A stretch of 64,000 nucleotides of DNA from CBDFKQ01 sp965248855 (lineage in GTDB: Bacteria; Bacteroidota; Bacteroidia; Cytophagales; 172606-1): NCBI GenBank assembly GCA_965248855.1, contig CBDFKQ010000011.1, forward strand, positions 486,236 through 550,235. Direction: 5' to 3'. The notes below the pieces were generated by a model, which was not told where the DNA came from, made no database searches, and saw only the letters and a program-made list of their open reading frames with translations. A program made the translations under genes and the position numbers. Shown here piece by piece: positions 54,116-63,889 of the stretch (its first letter is position 1; every line of letters begins with the position of its first letter).

Positions 54116-55325
54116 ATGGCGCCAAATAATAAATATTTATTTCCTGTTATACTTGTTACCAGTTTGTTTTTTTTATGGGGTTTTGCACATAGTATGTTGG
54201 ATATTTTGAATAAACATTTTCAAGAGATACTGAATATAACAAAACGTGAATCGGGATTAATTCAATTTGTTGTATTTATAGGGTATTTTCTTTTGGCCTT
54301 ACCGGCAGGATTTCTGATAAAAAAATTTGGATATAAATTTGGTATAATTACAGGATTAATTTTATACGCCATTGGTTCTTTTTTATTTTATCCTGCTGTA
54401 TATGTAAGAACATTTTTCATTTTTTTTATTCTCATTATTTATTATTGCCTGTGGACTTACCTTTTTAGAAACGGCAGCAAATCCATACATAACTGTATTG
54501 GGAAGTAAAGAAACTTCTGAACGAAGACTTAAATCTCTCACAGTCATTTAACGGTTTAGGCTGGATAATTGGTCCATTGGTAGGTGGTCTGTTAATTTTT
54601 AATGATAAAAAGAAAGGTGCAGGTATTGATTTTTCCGCTGTACAATTACCTTATTTGTTTATTGGAGCTGTGGTTTTAATTGTTGCAGTACTTGTCTATT
54701 TTTACACCTCTGCCTAACATAATAGAAGAAGAAAATATAGGAAATAATGAATCAATTTTAAGAAACAGTTTATGGAAGAGAAAACATTTTGTTGCGAGTT
54801 TGATCACGTTATTCTTTTATGTGGGAACTCAGGTAGGCATTGGTAGTTTTTTCATTAATTATGTAACTGAGTCCATCCATATAACAAATAAACAAGCCTC
54901 GTTTTATTTATCTGGCGCAATGTTTTTATTTGCAGGGGGGCGTTTTGCAGGGACTTACATTATGAGATTTATTTCCCCTCAACGATTGCTCGCTACTTGT
55001 GCACTGAGTTGTTTGGCTTTGACATTTATTGTGTTTTTAAATTTTGGCGTAGTATCCGTTTATTCTCTTATGTTGATTAATTTTTTTATGAGCATAATGT
55101 TCCCGACAATTTTTGCTTTGGGAATTAAGGATTTGGGCAGTTTAACCAAGCAAGGGTCATCCTTTCTTATTATGAGCATTGTCGGAGGAGCTATTTTTCC
55201 CTTTTTTAATGGGTTGGATCGCTGATATTTATAATATCTATTGGTCGTTTATACTACCATTGTCAGGTTTTATTGTAGTATTTTATTTCGGAAGTAAATG
55301 GTTATATAAGTTAATTATTATTTAA
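54116..55325 (+). pseudogene. fucP: FucP-type sugar:H+ symporter, MFS (four frameshifts)
   Basis: Joined, the frames give an about 402-residue MFS sugar transporter of the FucP/glucose-galactose type. Blocks: LFFLWGFAHSMLDILNKHFQ (helix 1, with the family's Asp/Asn), SGLIQFVVFIGYFLLALPAGFLIKKFGYK, GLTFLETAANPYITVLGSKETSERRLN, LSQSFNGLGWIIGPLVGG, FFYVGTQVGIGSFFINYV, MFPTIFALGIKDLG and FMGWIADIYNIYWSF. Indels lie near 54438-54440 (T), 54531-54533 (A), 54699-54703 (T) and 55208-55209 (A), each one surplus base. ATG at 54116 is preferred to TTG at 54110. It is the first gene of the fucose locus, so L-fucose is the likely substrate. Confidence 0.82.
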
Positions 55326-55510
55326 AAAACGAACCCGAATCAATTTTAAATTGATAGTTGTATTTTAATAATTTTCGACTGAATAGACAGCGGATATTGT
55401 TATAAAGCTAATTATATATTTGTTTTAACTCCTATAGATTTTATGATAGTAGGATAGTGAAAACAAATTTTATATAATTAAAAATTACAAAATATTTTTA
55501 TTCTTCATAA

Positions 55511-56219
55511 ATGAAAGTTGCTTTATTTATACCTTGTTATATTGATCAATTTTATCCTCAAGTAGCTGTTTCAACATATGAATTGCTGGTAAGCTTAGGT
55601 TGTACTGTCGAATATCCTTTAAACCAAACATGTTGGCGGACAGCCAATGGCGAACTCAGGGTTTCAAATATTTTCTAAAAGCTGTAACGAAAATTTTATT
55701 AAAAATTTTAAAGGCTATGAATATATCGTTTCACCTTCCGGTAGTTGTGTATTACATATAAAAGAACACAATCCGATAGCAGGAAGCAGAATATTTGAAT
55801 TATCTGAATTTTTAATAGATATTTTGAAGGTTGAAGCCTTAGAAGCGATATTTCCTTACAAAGTAGGTTTAAGTATCGGTTGCCATGGGCAAAGGGGGTT
55901 ACATATTGCACAAATGTCGGAATTGGTAGGTGAAAACTTTTCTAAACCACTTCAATTACTTAAAATGGTGAAAGATATTGAAATTATTAACTTAAATAGA
56001 ACAGATGAGTGCTGTGGTTTTGGAGGTACTTTTTGTTTATTTGAAGAAGCTGTTTCAGTAAAAATGGGAAAAGACCGTATTAACGATCATCTTATTAATG
56101 GTGCCGAATATATTATTGGCACAGATATAAGTTGCCTTATGCACCTTGAAGGAATTATACGAAGAAACAATACAACATTAAAAGTGAAACACATATCAGA
56201 AATTCTAAATAATAAATAA
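55511..56219 (+). pseudogene. lutA: Lactate utilisation protein LutA (one frameshift)
   Basis: LutA/YkgE is a cysteine-rich CCG-domain protein that with LutB and LutC oxidises L-lactate to pyruvate. The N-terminus MKVALFIPCYIDQFYPQVAV is in one frame (from ATG 55511). One surplus G at 55634-55635 breaks the first CCG motif, which reads NQTCCGQPMANSGF when corrected. The remaining frame (55647-56219) carries SCVLHIKEHN, GCHGQRGL and the second motif ECCGFGGTFCLFEE, then DISCLMHLEG. All cluster-ligand cysteines are present once the frame is corrected, so loss of function is doubtful. The partners lutB and lutC lie just beyond the fucosidase gene, which is inserted between lutA and lutB. Confidence 0.85.
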
Positions 56220-56231
56220 TACAAATACAAT

Positions 56232-57656
56232 ATGAAATATTTTTTTTTCTGTTTTATTCTCTTTTCAAATGTGCTGTTTGCTCAGCAAAAATATGAAGCT
56301 GACTGGAAATCTATTGACAGCAGGCCTAATCCTGCCTGGTTTGAAGATGCAAAGTTCGGTATTTTTATCCATTGGGGATTGTTTTCAGTACCGGCCTGGG
56401 GGCCAACGGACAGAGACTTTAAAGGTCTTGCAGGCAATGATTGGGGAAACCGAATAGGTATGAAATATGCCGAATGGTATTGGCAAAGAATAAATACACC
56501 CGAAAACAAAAATAAATTTGGGTATAAAGAGTTTCTTGAGCACCATGAAAAAACTTATGGAAAAGATTTCAAGTATCAGGACTTTACCAAAAATTTTAAT
56601 GCCGAATATTTTGATCCCGAACAATGGGCTGAAATACTCAATAATTCAGGTGCCAAATATGTTGTATTAACATCCAAGCACCATGAAGGTTTTACACTTT
56701 GGCCATCCGCACAGTCATGGAACTGGAATGCGGTTGATGTCGGTCCTCATCGTGATTTATTGGGCGATTTAACAAAATCGGTTAAAAATAAAGGACTTAA
56801 AATGGGATATTATTATTCTCTTTATGAATGGTTCAACCCACTTTATAAGCCTGAAACTATTGACAGATATGTGAATGAACATATGCTGCCGCAAATGAAA
56901 GATCTTGTTAACAGTTATAAACCCGATATTCTTTGGGGCGACGGGCAATGGGATTACTCTTCAAGCGTATGGAAAATGCCCGAATTTATGGCATGGCTCT
57001 ATAATGAATCACCGGTAAAGGAAACAATAGTTATTAATGACAGATGGGGGAAAGATACCTGGGGTGAACATGGCGGTTATTCAACCGTAGAGTATGGCAA
57101 CCTAAAAGATAAAATGGTAGACATGAATACTATACAAAAACCATGGGAAGAATCTAAAGGTATCGGGTTTTCATTTGGTTACAATAAAAATGAAAATTTA
57201 GAAGATTATGCAAGTTCACAACAACTGGTTCATGACCTTATCGGCAAAGTAGCGATGGGAGGTAATCTTTTACTTAATATCGGGCCTACAGCCGAGGGCC
57301 ACATACCGGTGATTATGCAACAAAGGTTATCGGATATAGGTAAATGGTTAAATATTAATGGAGAAGCCATTTATGGTACCCGCAAATGGACAGATGCTCC
57401 CCCAATTACCAAAACAACAAATATATATTATACCAAAAAAGGAAAGGATTTATATCTGATATCAACAAAATTCCCGGAGAGAGATATTGTAATTGATCAC
57501 ATTAAGAAACCGGGTAACGTAAAAATGTTGGGATTAAAATCCAATGTTACAACGTTATATAAAAATGGCAGTCTTAATATTGTGATTCCAAAAGTTACCC
57601 TTTTAACTAATCCCTGTGATTATGCATGGGTTTTTAAAATAGAAAATGCATTATAA
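56232..57656 (+). CDS. Alpha-L-fucosidase (GH29)
   Basis: GH29 retaining alpha-L-fucosidases release L-fucose from glycans. The 474-residue protein has a signal peptide (FFFCFILFSNVLFAQ) and catalytic-domain blocks WFEDAKFGIFIHWGLFSVPAWG (36-57), AKYVVLTSKHHEGFTLWPS (141-159), and the nucleophile Asp 237 in PDILWGDGQWD. LLNIGPTAEGHIP closes the barrel, and a short C-terminal beta domain follows. It lacks a lipobox, so is probably periplasmic. The gene starts 12 bases after lutA and its stop is immediately followed by lutB, so it is within the operon. This ties the locus to L-fucose. Confidence 0.93.
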   Translation: MKYFFFCFILFSNVLFAQQKYEADWKSIDSRPNPAWFEDAKFGIFIHWGLFSVPAWGPTDRDFKGLAGNDWGNRIGMKYAEWYWQRINTPENKNKFGYKEFLEHHEKTYGKDFKYQDFTKNFNAEYFDPEQWAEILNNSGAKYVVLTSKHHEGFTLWPSAQSWNWNAVDVGPHRDLLGDLTKSVKNKGLKMGYYYSLYEWFNPLYKPETIDRYVNEHMLPQMKDLVNSYKPDILWGDGQWDYSSSVWKMPEFMAWLYNESPVKETIVINDRWGKDTWGEHGGYSTVEYGNLKDKMVDMNTIQKPWEESKGIGFSFGYNKNENLEDYASSQQLVHDLIGKVAMGGNLLLNIGPTAEGHIPVIMQQRLSDIGKWLNINGEAIYGTRKWTDAPPITKTTNIYYTKKGKDLYLISTKFPERDIVIDHIKKPGNVKMLGLKSNVTTLYKNGSLNIVIPKVTLLTNPCDYAWVFKIENAL

Positions 57657-59021
57657 ATGAAAGTATTAAACCATGCGCAGGCTTCTGAAAAATTTATCAG
57701 TGATGAAGTCCGTACTGATTGGCATGACGAAACCCTTTGGTTTGTAAGAGCTAAACGCGACAAGGCAGCTCACGGGCTTCCTGAATGGGAAGAATTACGG
57801 GAAGTTGCATCTAAAATAAAGAATAATGTACTTTCAAATTTAGATAATTATTTATTAGAATTTGAAAAAAATGCAGTAAATAACGGTATACAAGTACATT
57901 GGGCGAAAGATGCTGAAGAGCATAACCAAATAATACTTAATATTATACAAAAGCATCAGGCAAAGCATATTGTAAAAAGCAAATCAATGCTAACTGAGGA
58001 GTGCCGCCTTAATGAGTTTTTAGAAGAGCATAATATAGAAATAATTGATACTGATTTAGGTGAAAGAATAGTACAGCTGCGCAAGGAACACCCAAGCCAT
58101 ATTGTGCTGCCGGCCATTCATATACGAAAGGAAGAAGTAGGAGAACTTTTTCATGAAAAATTAGGTACTGAAAAAGGGAACTCCGATCCACAATACCTTA
58201 CCGAAGCTGCAAGAAACCACTTAAGGGAGAAATTTCTGAATTCTCAAGTGGCCATAACAGGTATAAATTTTGCACTTGCCGATACGGGAGGGTTTGTAAT
58301 TTGTACCAACGAGGGCAACGCTGATATGGGAGCTCATTTAAATAAAGTGCATATTGCCTGTATGAGTATTGAGAAAATAATACCAAAACATAAACACTTG
58401 GGTGTTTTTTTAAGATTACTTGCCAGAAGTGCTACCGGGCAACCAATTACTACATATTCCAGTCATTTTTTAAAACCGGGGAAAGGGCAGGAAATGCATA
58501 TTGTTTTGGTTGATAATGGACGAACAACTCAATTAGGCAGAGAGGAATTCAGAAATTCTCTTAAATGTATACGTTGCGGAGCATGTATTAATACCTGTCC
58601 TGTTTATAGAAGGAGTGGAGGGCATAGTTATCACAATGCTATTTCAGGCCCTATAGGTGCAATTTTAGCTCCTAACCTGAACATGAAGGAAAATGCAGAT
58701 TTACCTTTTGCCTCCACTCTTTGCGGTTCTTGTACAAATGTTTGTCCCGTAAAAATCGATATTCATGTCCAACTGTTAAAGTGGAGGCAAGTTCTTACAA
58801 AAGAAGGTTACGTTGAAAAAACAAAGAAATCCGGTTTTAAACTAATGTCAATCATTTTAGGCAATCCGAAATTATATCGTTTTTCCGGTCGGATAATACG
58901 TTTTATAATGAAATCTTTCCCTTTTATGCTTTTAAATCGTTATAACCCGTGGTACAAACAAAGAGAAATGCCTGTTGCACCTAAAAATACTTTCAGAGAA
59001 TGGTATTTAAAAAATAAATAA
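57657..59021 (+). CDS. lutB: Lactate utilisation iron-sulfur protein LutB
   Basis: The 454-residue protein combines an N-terminal LUD domain (GIQVHWAKDAEEHNQIILNI, KSKSMLTEECRLNEFLEEHNIEIIDTDLGERIVQL, DTGGFVICTNEGNADMGAHLNKVHIA) with a C-terminal ferredoxin-like section holding two 4Fe-4S motifs, CIRCGACINTCPVYRRSGGHSY (about 302-323) and CGSCTNVCPVKIDIH. It is the electron-transfer subunit of the LutABC L-lactate oxidation complex. The ATG follows the fucosidase stop directly. In this operon it would consume the L-lactate formed when the fucose-derived diketo acid is cleaved. Confidence 0.95.
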   Translation: MKVLNHAQASEKFISDEVRTDWHDETLWFVRAKRDKAAHGLPEWEELREVASKIKNNVLSNLDNYLLEFEKNAVNNGIQVHWAKDAEEHNQIILNIIQKHQAKHIVKSKSMLTEECRLNEFLEEHNIEIIDTDLGERIVQLRKEHPSHIVLPAIHIRKEEVGELFHEKLGTEKGNSDPQYLTEAARNHLREKFLNSQVAITGINFALADTGGFVICTNEGNADMGAHLNKVHIACMSIEKIIPKHKHLGVFLRLLARSATGQPITTYSSHFLKPGKGQEMHIVLVDNGRTTQLGREEFRNSLKCIRCGACINTCPVYRRSGGHSYHNAISGPIGAILAPNLNMKENADLPFASTLCGSCTNVCPVKIDIHVQLLKWRQVLTKEGYVEKTKKSGFKLMSIILGNPKLYRFSGRIIRFIMKSFPFMLLNRYNPWYKQREMPVAPKNTFREWYLKNK

Positions 59022-59042
59022 TGTCAGATTATAATAAATGAT

Positions 59043-59651
59043 ATGAGTAGCCGGGACCAGATTTTAAAAAATATTACCCAAAACAAACCTGCATTTTCAG
59101 CTTTACCGGAAAAATTTATTTTTGAAACACAATATGAAAACTTAATTATAAAGTTTTTAGAAGTATTGAAGGCAATTGGAGGATCGGCTTTTGAAGTTAA
59201 TGATTATGAAGAAATAAAAAATCACTTAAAAAAAACATTTGCATCGTCATACAGTATAGCATCACCCATTGAAGAACTTAAGGAGTTGGTAAATTTTAGT
59301 TTAGAAGTAAATAACCCTCACGAGTTGGAACCAATACACTTGGTAATACTTAAGGGTATTCTTGCAATTGCCGAGAATGGTGCAATATGGATAACTGAAA
59401 AAGAGATGATTCACCGCGCATTGCCTTTTATTTGCCGGCATTTGGTTTTAATAATCAAGAGAGATACAATTTTAAGCAATATGCACGAGGCTTATAATAT
59501 TATAGAAACACATAAAAGTGATTTAAATGGTAACTCAGATATTGGCTTTGGAGTTTTCATTGCAGGCCCTTCAAAAACAGCAGACATAGAGCAAAGTCTG
59601 GTTATCGGTGCACATGGGCCTTTAAGCCTGACAGTTTATATTTTAAATTAA
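59043..59651 (+). CDS. lutC: Lactate utilisation protein LutC (LUD domain)
   Basis: A 202-residue stand-alone LUD-domain protein. Blocks: SSRDQILKNITQNKP at the N-terminus, GILAIAENGAIWITEKEM (about 101-118), LPFICRHLVLIIKRDTIL, and the C-terminal GFGVFIAGPSKTADIEQSLVIGAHGPLSLTVYIL, which is diagnostic for LutC/YkgG. It starts 21 bases after lutB. The next gene begins directly at its stop. With LutA and LutB it forms the non-flavin L-lactate dehydrogenase system. Confidence 0.94.
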   Translation: MSSRDQILKNITQNKPAFSALPEKFIFETQYENLIIKFLEVLKAIGGSAFEVNDYEEIKNHLKKTFASSYSIASPIEELKELVNFSLEVNNPHELEPIHLVILKGILAIAENGAIWITEKEMIHRALPFICRHLVLIIKRDTILSNMHEAYNIIETHKSDLNGNSDIGFGVFIAGPSKTADIEQSLVIGAHGPLSLTVYILN

Positions 59652-59660
59652 GTGTTAAGT

Positions 59661-61313
59661 ATGATTTCAACAAACAGAACCTGTCTTAAAATCCATCCGA
59701 AAGATAATGTTTTAGTTGCTTTACAGGATTTGAAAAAAGGTGAAACCGTAAGCTATGATAATGATACTTTCACCCTTAATGATGATATCGCGGCAAAGCA
59801 TAAGTTTGTGATCAAAGCATTTGAGACGGGAGATGCAATTATCATGTATGGCATATTGGTCGGCAAGGCCGTAAATCCCATTCCTGCAGGCGGCTTGATA
59901 ACTACCTTTAATGTAAAGCATGCCACAAACCCTTATTTTTTTCGTGAATTTCATTATAACTGGATTCCACCCGATACCGACCGATTTAAAAACAGGACAT
60001 TTAAAGGCTTTGTAAGAGAAGACGGCCGGGTCGGCACAGCCAATTACTGGTTATTTATACCCACGGTATTCTGCGAAAACCGTAATATGGATATAATTAA
60101 AGAAGCCTTAGAAAATGAGCTGGGTTATGGCACTTCAGAAAAATATAAGTTCTTAACGCGTAATCTTGTTAACCTTTACCAATCCGGGCGGGAAGTAATC
60201 AATACCGATTTTCCGGTGAGCGAAACAATAATACACACGGGAAAAATATTTAAAAATGTTGATGGAATCAAATTTCTCAATCATCAGGGAGGATGCGGAG
60301 GCACCCGTCAGGATTCTTCGACCCTGAGTACTCTTTTGGCAGCCTATGCAAATCATCCAAATGTGGGGGGAGTAACTTTACTGAGTTTGGGTTGCCAACA
60401 TTTACAAATCGACGATTTTAAAAAGGATTTATATAATCTTAACCCCGGGTTTAATAAACCCTTATTGATCTTTGAACAGCAGGGTTCAGAAAGTGAGGAA
60501 AGCATGCTTTCGGAAGCAATTCAAAAAACTTTTTCGGGTCTTATCGGGATAAATAAACAGGAAAGGCAGGAAGCCCCTCTGGATAAACTGACAATAGGGG
60601 TAAAATGTGGAGGAAGTGATGGCTTTTCGGGCATCTCTGCAAATCCCGCAGTCGGTTATGCGGCCGATTTACTTGTCGGTTTGGGAGGAAAAGTTTTGCT
60701 GGCCGAATTTCCCGAATTGTGCGGTGTCGAACAAGAAATTGTAGACCGCTGTATTGAAAAAGAAAAGGCAGAAAAATTTATTCATCTTATGCAAACCTAT
60801 GATGAACTGGCACATAAAGTTGGTTCGGGATTCAGCATGAATCCTTCGCCGGGAAATATAAAAGACGGACTGATAACCGATGCGATAAAATCTGCAGGTG
60901 CCGCAAAAAAAGGAGGGACATCTCCGATTGTCGATGTTTTAAACTATACGGAAACGGTTACCAAAGCCGGCTTAAGTTTGGTTTGTACACCCGGAAATGA
61001 TGTAGAAGCAACAACAGGGCAGACAGCTTCCGGAGCAAATATTATTTTATTTACAACAGGTCTGGGAACCCCTACCGGAAACCCAATCTGCCCTGTAATC
61101 AAGGTGTCATCCAATTCCAACCTGTCAAATAGCATGTCAGACATTATTGATTTTAATACGGGTGATATAATTGACGGTAAAAAGACGATTGAAGAAGTAG
61201 GAGAAGAAATACTTGAATATTGCATAAAAGTGGCAAGCGGCGAAATTATCCCTAAAGCTGTAGCCAAGCATCAGGATGATTTTATACCTTGGAAAAGAGG
61301 GGTAAGTCTTTAA
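59661..61313 (+). CDS. UxaA-family sugar-acid dehydratase (probable L-fuconate dehydratase)
   Basis: The 550-residue enzyme of the altronate/galactarate dehydratase family has an N-terminal SAF-like domain (CLKIHPKDNVLVALQDLKKGE), the FVREDGRVGTANYW junction, and a UxaA catalytic domain with HQGGCGG, CQHLQI, IGVKCGGSDGFSGISANPAVG and CTPGNDVEATTGQTASGANI. The conserved Cys and His residues are typical of the iron-dependent family. The ATG at 59661 is preferred, since a GTG at 59652 only adds three residues. In Campylobacter jejuni a UxaA-type protein sits in the L-fucose operon, and by context here the substrate is inferred to be L-fuconate, giving 2-keto-3-deoxy-L-fuconate. Altronate remains possible from sequence alone. 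Confidence 0.85.
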   Translation: MISTNRTCLKIHPKDNVLVALQDLKKGETVSYDNDTFTLNDDIAAKHKFVIKAFETGDAIIMYGILVGKAVNPIPAGGLITTFNVKHATNPYFFREFHYNWIPPDTDRFKNRTFKGFVREDGRVGTANYWLFIPTVFCENRNMDIIKEALENELGYGTSEKYKFLTRNLVNLYQSGREVINTDFPVSETIIHTGKIFKNVDGIKFLNHQGGCGGTRQDSSTLSTLLAAYANHPNVGGVTLLSLGCQHLQIDDFKKDLYNLNPGFNKPLLIFEQQGSESEESMLSEAIQKTFSGLIGINKQERQEAPLDKLTIGVKCGGSDGFSGISANPAVGYAADLLVGLGGKVLLAEFPELCGVEQEIVDRCIEKEKAEKFIHLMQTYDELAHKVGSGFSMNPSPGNIKDGLITDAIKSAGAAKKGGTSPIVDVLNYTETVTKAGLSLVCTPGNDVEATTGQTASGANIILFTTGLGTPTGNPICPVIKVSSNSNLSNSMSDIIDFNTGDIIDGKKTIEEVGEEILEYCIKVASGEIIPKAVAKHQDDFIPWKRGVSL

Positions 61314-61425
61314 TTGAAATTAATCTTATTTGAAAAATTAATTTATACTATAAAAAAATAATGATTTCTTAAAAAATATTATCGGAGAAGAAATTGTATT
61401 AAAACTTAATATAATCAATAAAATA

Positions 61426-62190
61426 ATGTTTGACTTAACTAACAAAAAAACAGTAATCACGGGAGGCGGAAGTGGAATTGGTAAAGCCATTTCAATTCTT
61501 TTTGCCAAGCAGGGAGCCGATGTATATATAATAGAGCTTGATAATAAGGCAGGTGATGAAACTGTTAAAGAAATAACAGATTTGGGCGGGATAGCTAAGG
61601 TATTTTCCTGTAATGTTTCCGATCAAAATAGTGTCAAACAAATTTTTGAAGAAATTGGTACAATAAATATTCTAATTAATAATGCAGGAATTTCGCATGT
61701 AGGTAATTTAGAGAAAACTTTAGAAGCCGATTTTGATAAACTTTTTCAAGTAAACGTAAAGGGCATTTATAATTGTATGTATGCAGTCGTACCTTTAATG
61801 AAACAAAACGGTGGGGGTATAATTCTTAATATGTCCTCCATAGCTGCTTTAGTTGGTATCCCGGATCGCTTTGCTTATTCTATGACCAAAGGAGCAGTTT
61901 CTTCTATGACAATGTCGGTTGCGAGAGATTACCTGTCCGATAATATTCGTTGCAATTCAATTTCTCCGTCCCGCGTGCATACTCCCTTTGTAGATGGGTT
62001 TATAAATAAATATTATACAGGAAACGAGGATGAGATGTTCAAAAAACTATCGAAATCACAACCGATTGGAAGAATGGGGAAGCCGGAGGAAGTGGCAAGC
62101 CTTGCTTTATTTTTATGCTCAGACGAAGCATCTTTTATTACCGGCTGCGATTATCCTATCGACGGTGGTTTTACAAAATTAATTATGTAA
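61426..62190 (+). CDS. SDR-family dehydrogenase (fucose pathway)
   Basis: A classical short-chain dehydrogenase of 254 residues: the cofactor motif TGGGSGIG (12-19), Glu 37/Asp 39 at the end of the second strand (favouring NAD+), NNAG (85-88), and the catalytic Ser 138, Tyr 151 and Lys 155 (YSMTK). In non-phosphorylative L-fucose degradation two SDR steps are known: oxidation of L-fucose to the lactone and oxidation of 2-keto-3-deoxy-L-fuconate. With a FAH-family hydrolase next door the second reaction is the better guess, but the first cannot be excluded because no other fucose dehydrogenase is visible before the window ends. Confidence 0.88.
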   Translation: MFDLTNKKTVITGGGSGIGKAISILFAKQGADVYIIELDNKAGDETVKEITDLGGIAKVFSCNVSDQNSVKQIFEEIGTINILINNAGISHVGNLEKTLEADFDKLFQVNVKGIYNCMYAVVPLMKQNGGGIILNMSSIAALVGIPDRFAYSMTKGAVSSMTMSVARDYLSDNIRCNSISPSRVHTPFVDGFINKYYTGNEDEMFKKLSKSQPIGRMGKPEEVASLALFLCSDEASFITGCDYPIDGGFTKLIM

Positions 62191-62208
62191 TTATAAATTA
62201 AATTATTT

Positions 62209-63057
62209 ATGAAATTATTTAGATTTGGAGAAGAAGGAAAAGAAAAGCCGGGTATTATCCTAAACGATAAAAAATACGATAATTCCGCATTCGGAGAAGA
62301 TTATAACGAGCTTTTTTTTGAAACAGATGGTATTGAACGTTTAGAAAAATGGCTTCAAATTAATCAAGATCACCTTACAGAGTTGCCTGATGATGTAAGG
62401 CTGGGTCCATGTATAGCCAGACCTTCTAAAATAATTTGCATAGGGCTTAATTATGCGGATCATGCACGCGAAACAAATGCAAAAATTCCGGATGAGCCAA
62501 TTATTTTTTTTAAATCCACAACCGCCTTAACAGGCCCAAATGAAAAAGTAATAATCCCGAAAAATAGTTTTAAAACAGATTGGGAAGTTGAATTGGCGGT
62601 AGTTATCGGAAAAAAAACAAGTTATATTTCAGAGGATGAAGCCTTAAATAATGTAGCCGGTTATTGCCTTCATAATGATTATTCTGAAAGAGAATTTCAA
62701 TTGGAAAGGGGAGGGCAGTGGGTTAAAGGAAAGTCATGCAATACTTTTGCTCCGATAGGACCTTTTTTGGCTACACCTGATGAGCTTTCAGATATCGATA
62801 ATTTAAATCTCTGGCTAAAGGTAAATGGTAAGATTATGCAGAATGGTTCTACATCAAACTTGATTTTTAAAATCCCTTTTTTAATCCATTATCTAAGTCA
62901 ATTTATGACTTTATTACCCGGAGATATGATCTCTACAGGTACACCTGCAGGAGTAGGACTGGGTTTTAAACCACCAATTTATTTAAAAGCCGGAGATATA
63001 ATAGAGTTGGGTATAGAAGGCTTAGGAACTCAAAGTCAGGTTGCAATTAATTATTAA
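62209..63057 (+). CDS. FAH-family hydrolase (probable 2,4-diketo-3-deoxy-L-fuconate hydrolase)
   Basis: A 282-residue fumarylacetoacetate-hydrolase-family enzyme: ICIGLNYADHARE (76-88), metal ligands Glu 126 and Glu 128 in DWEVELAVVIGKK and Asp 157 in LHNDYSEREFQ, WVKGKSCNTFAPIGP (171-185), and DMISTGTPAGVGLG near the C-terminus. In the Xanthomonas-type L-fuconate pathway this family cleaves the diketo acid to pyruvate and L-lactate. That fits the SDR gene 18 bases upstream and the LutABC genes in the same operon. Related enzymes act on 2,4-diketo-3-deoxy-L-rhamnonate, so rhamnose is an alternative. Confidence 0.9.
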   Translation: MKLFRFGEEGKEKPGIILNDKKYDNSAFGEDYNELFFETDGIERLEKWLQINQDHLTELPDDVRLGPCIARPSKIICIGLNYADHARETNAKIPDEPIIFFKSTTALTGPNEKVIIPKNSFKTDWEVELAVVIGKKTSYISEDEALNNVAGYCLHNDYSEREFQLERGGQWVKGKSCNTFAPIGPFLATPDELSDIDNLNLWLKVNGKIMQNGSTSNLIFKIPFLIHYLSQFMTLLPGDMISTGTPAGVGLGFKPPIYLKAGDIIELGIEGLGTQSQVAINY

Positions 63058-63058
63058 T

Positions 63059-63889
63059 ATGAGGGTAGACGCACACCAACACTTCTGGAAATTTAATCAG
63101 GTACGAGATACCTGGATTGATAATAACATGGAGAAATTAAAACAAGATTTTTTACCTCAAAATAGTTTAAATATATTAAAAAAGAATAATATACAAGCCT
63201 GTATTTCAATTCAGGCAGATCAATCCGAAGAAGAAACTTTGTATTTAATAGAATTAGCCGAACAGTATAATTTTATCAGGGGTGTTGTGGGATGGATTGA
63301 CTTAAAAGCTGAAAATGTGATTGACAGATTAGATTTTTTCAGTCAATTTAAACAAATTAAAGGCTTTAGACATGTCGTTCAATCTGAACCGGATGGTTTT
63401 ATGTTGAATAAAAACTTTCTGAAAAGTATTTCAAACTTAGAAAAATATAACTTCACGTATGATATTTTAATATATTCCAAACAATTAAAGGAGGCTTCCG
63501 ACTTGGTTAAAAAATTTCCTTATCAGAAATTTATACTAGATCATTTAGGAAAGCCTTTAATTGCTCAGCAGATAATCGAACCCTGGAAAAGCGATATTGC
63601 CCGATTAGCAGAAGCAGAAAATGTATGTTGCAAAATTTCGGGAATGCTTACGGAATCAAATTGGCAAAAATGGAAAGAAGTAGATTTCTTACCTTATATG
63701 GATACTATATTTGATTGCTTCGGAGTAGAAAGAATAATATATGGTTCCGATTATCCCGTATCTCTGTTGGCAGGAACTTATGAAGAACAATTAAATATAA
63801 TAGAAAACTATCTTTCCTGCTTTTCTTCTACAGAAAAAGAAAAGATTTTTAGTAAAAACGCCATTAGATTTTATAATTGTGAAATATGA
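63059..63889 (+). CDS. Amidohydrolase-2 family lactonase (probable L-fuconolactonase)
   Basis: The 276-residue TIM-barrel metal hydrolase starts at the ATG of 63059, one base after the stop of the FAH gene; the longer frame from 63041 lacks support. MRVDAHQHFW (His 6, His 8) is the metal-binding start. FRHVVQSEPDGFM, FILDHLGKP and IIYGSDYPVSLLAG complete the family signature, with Asp in GSDYP as the catalytic residue. Homologues hydrolyse sugar-acid lactones, including L-fucono-1,5-lactone. Its stop overlaps the next start (ATGA), showing translational coupling. Confidence 0.9.
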   Translation: MRVDAHQHFWKFNQVRDTWIDNNMEKLKQDFLPQNSLNILKKNNIQACISIQADQSEEETLYLIELAEQYNFIRGVVGWIDLKAENVIDRLDFFSQFKQIKGFRHVVQSEPDGFMLNKNFLKSISNLEKYNFTYDILIYSKQLKEASDLVKKFPYQKFILDHLGKPLIAQQIIEPWKSDIARLAEAENVCCKISGMLTESNWQKWKEVDFLPYMDTIFDCFGVERIIYGSDYPVSLLAGTYEEQLNIIENYLSCFSSTEKEKIFSKNAIRFYNCEI

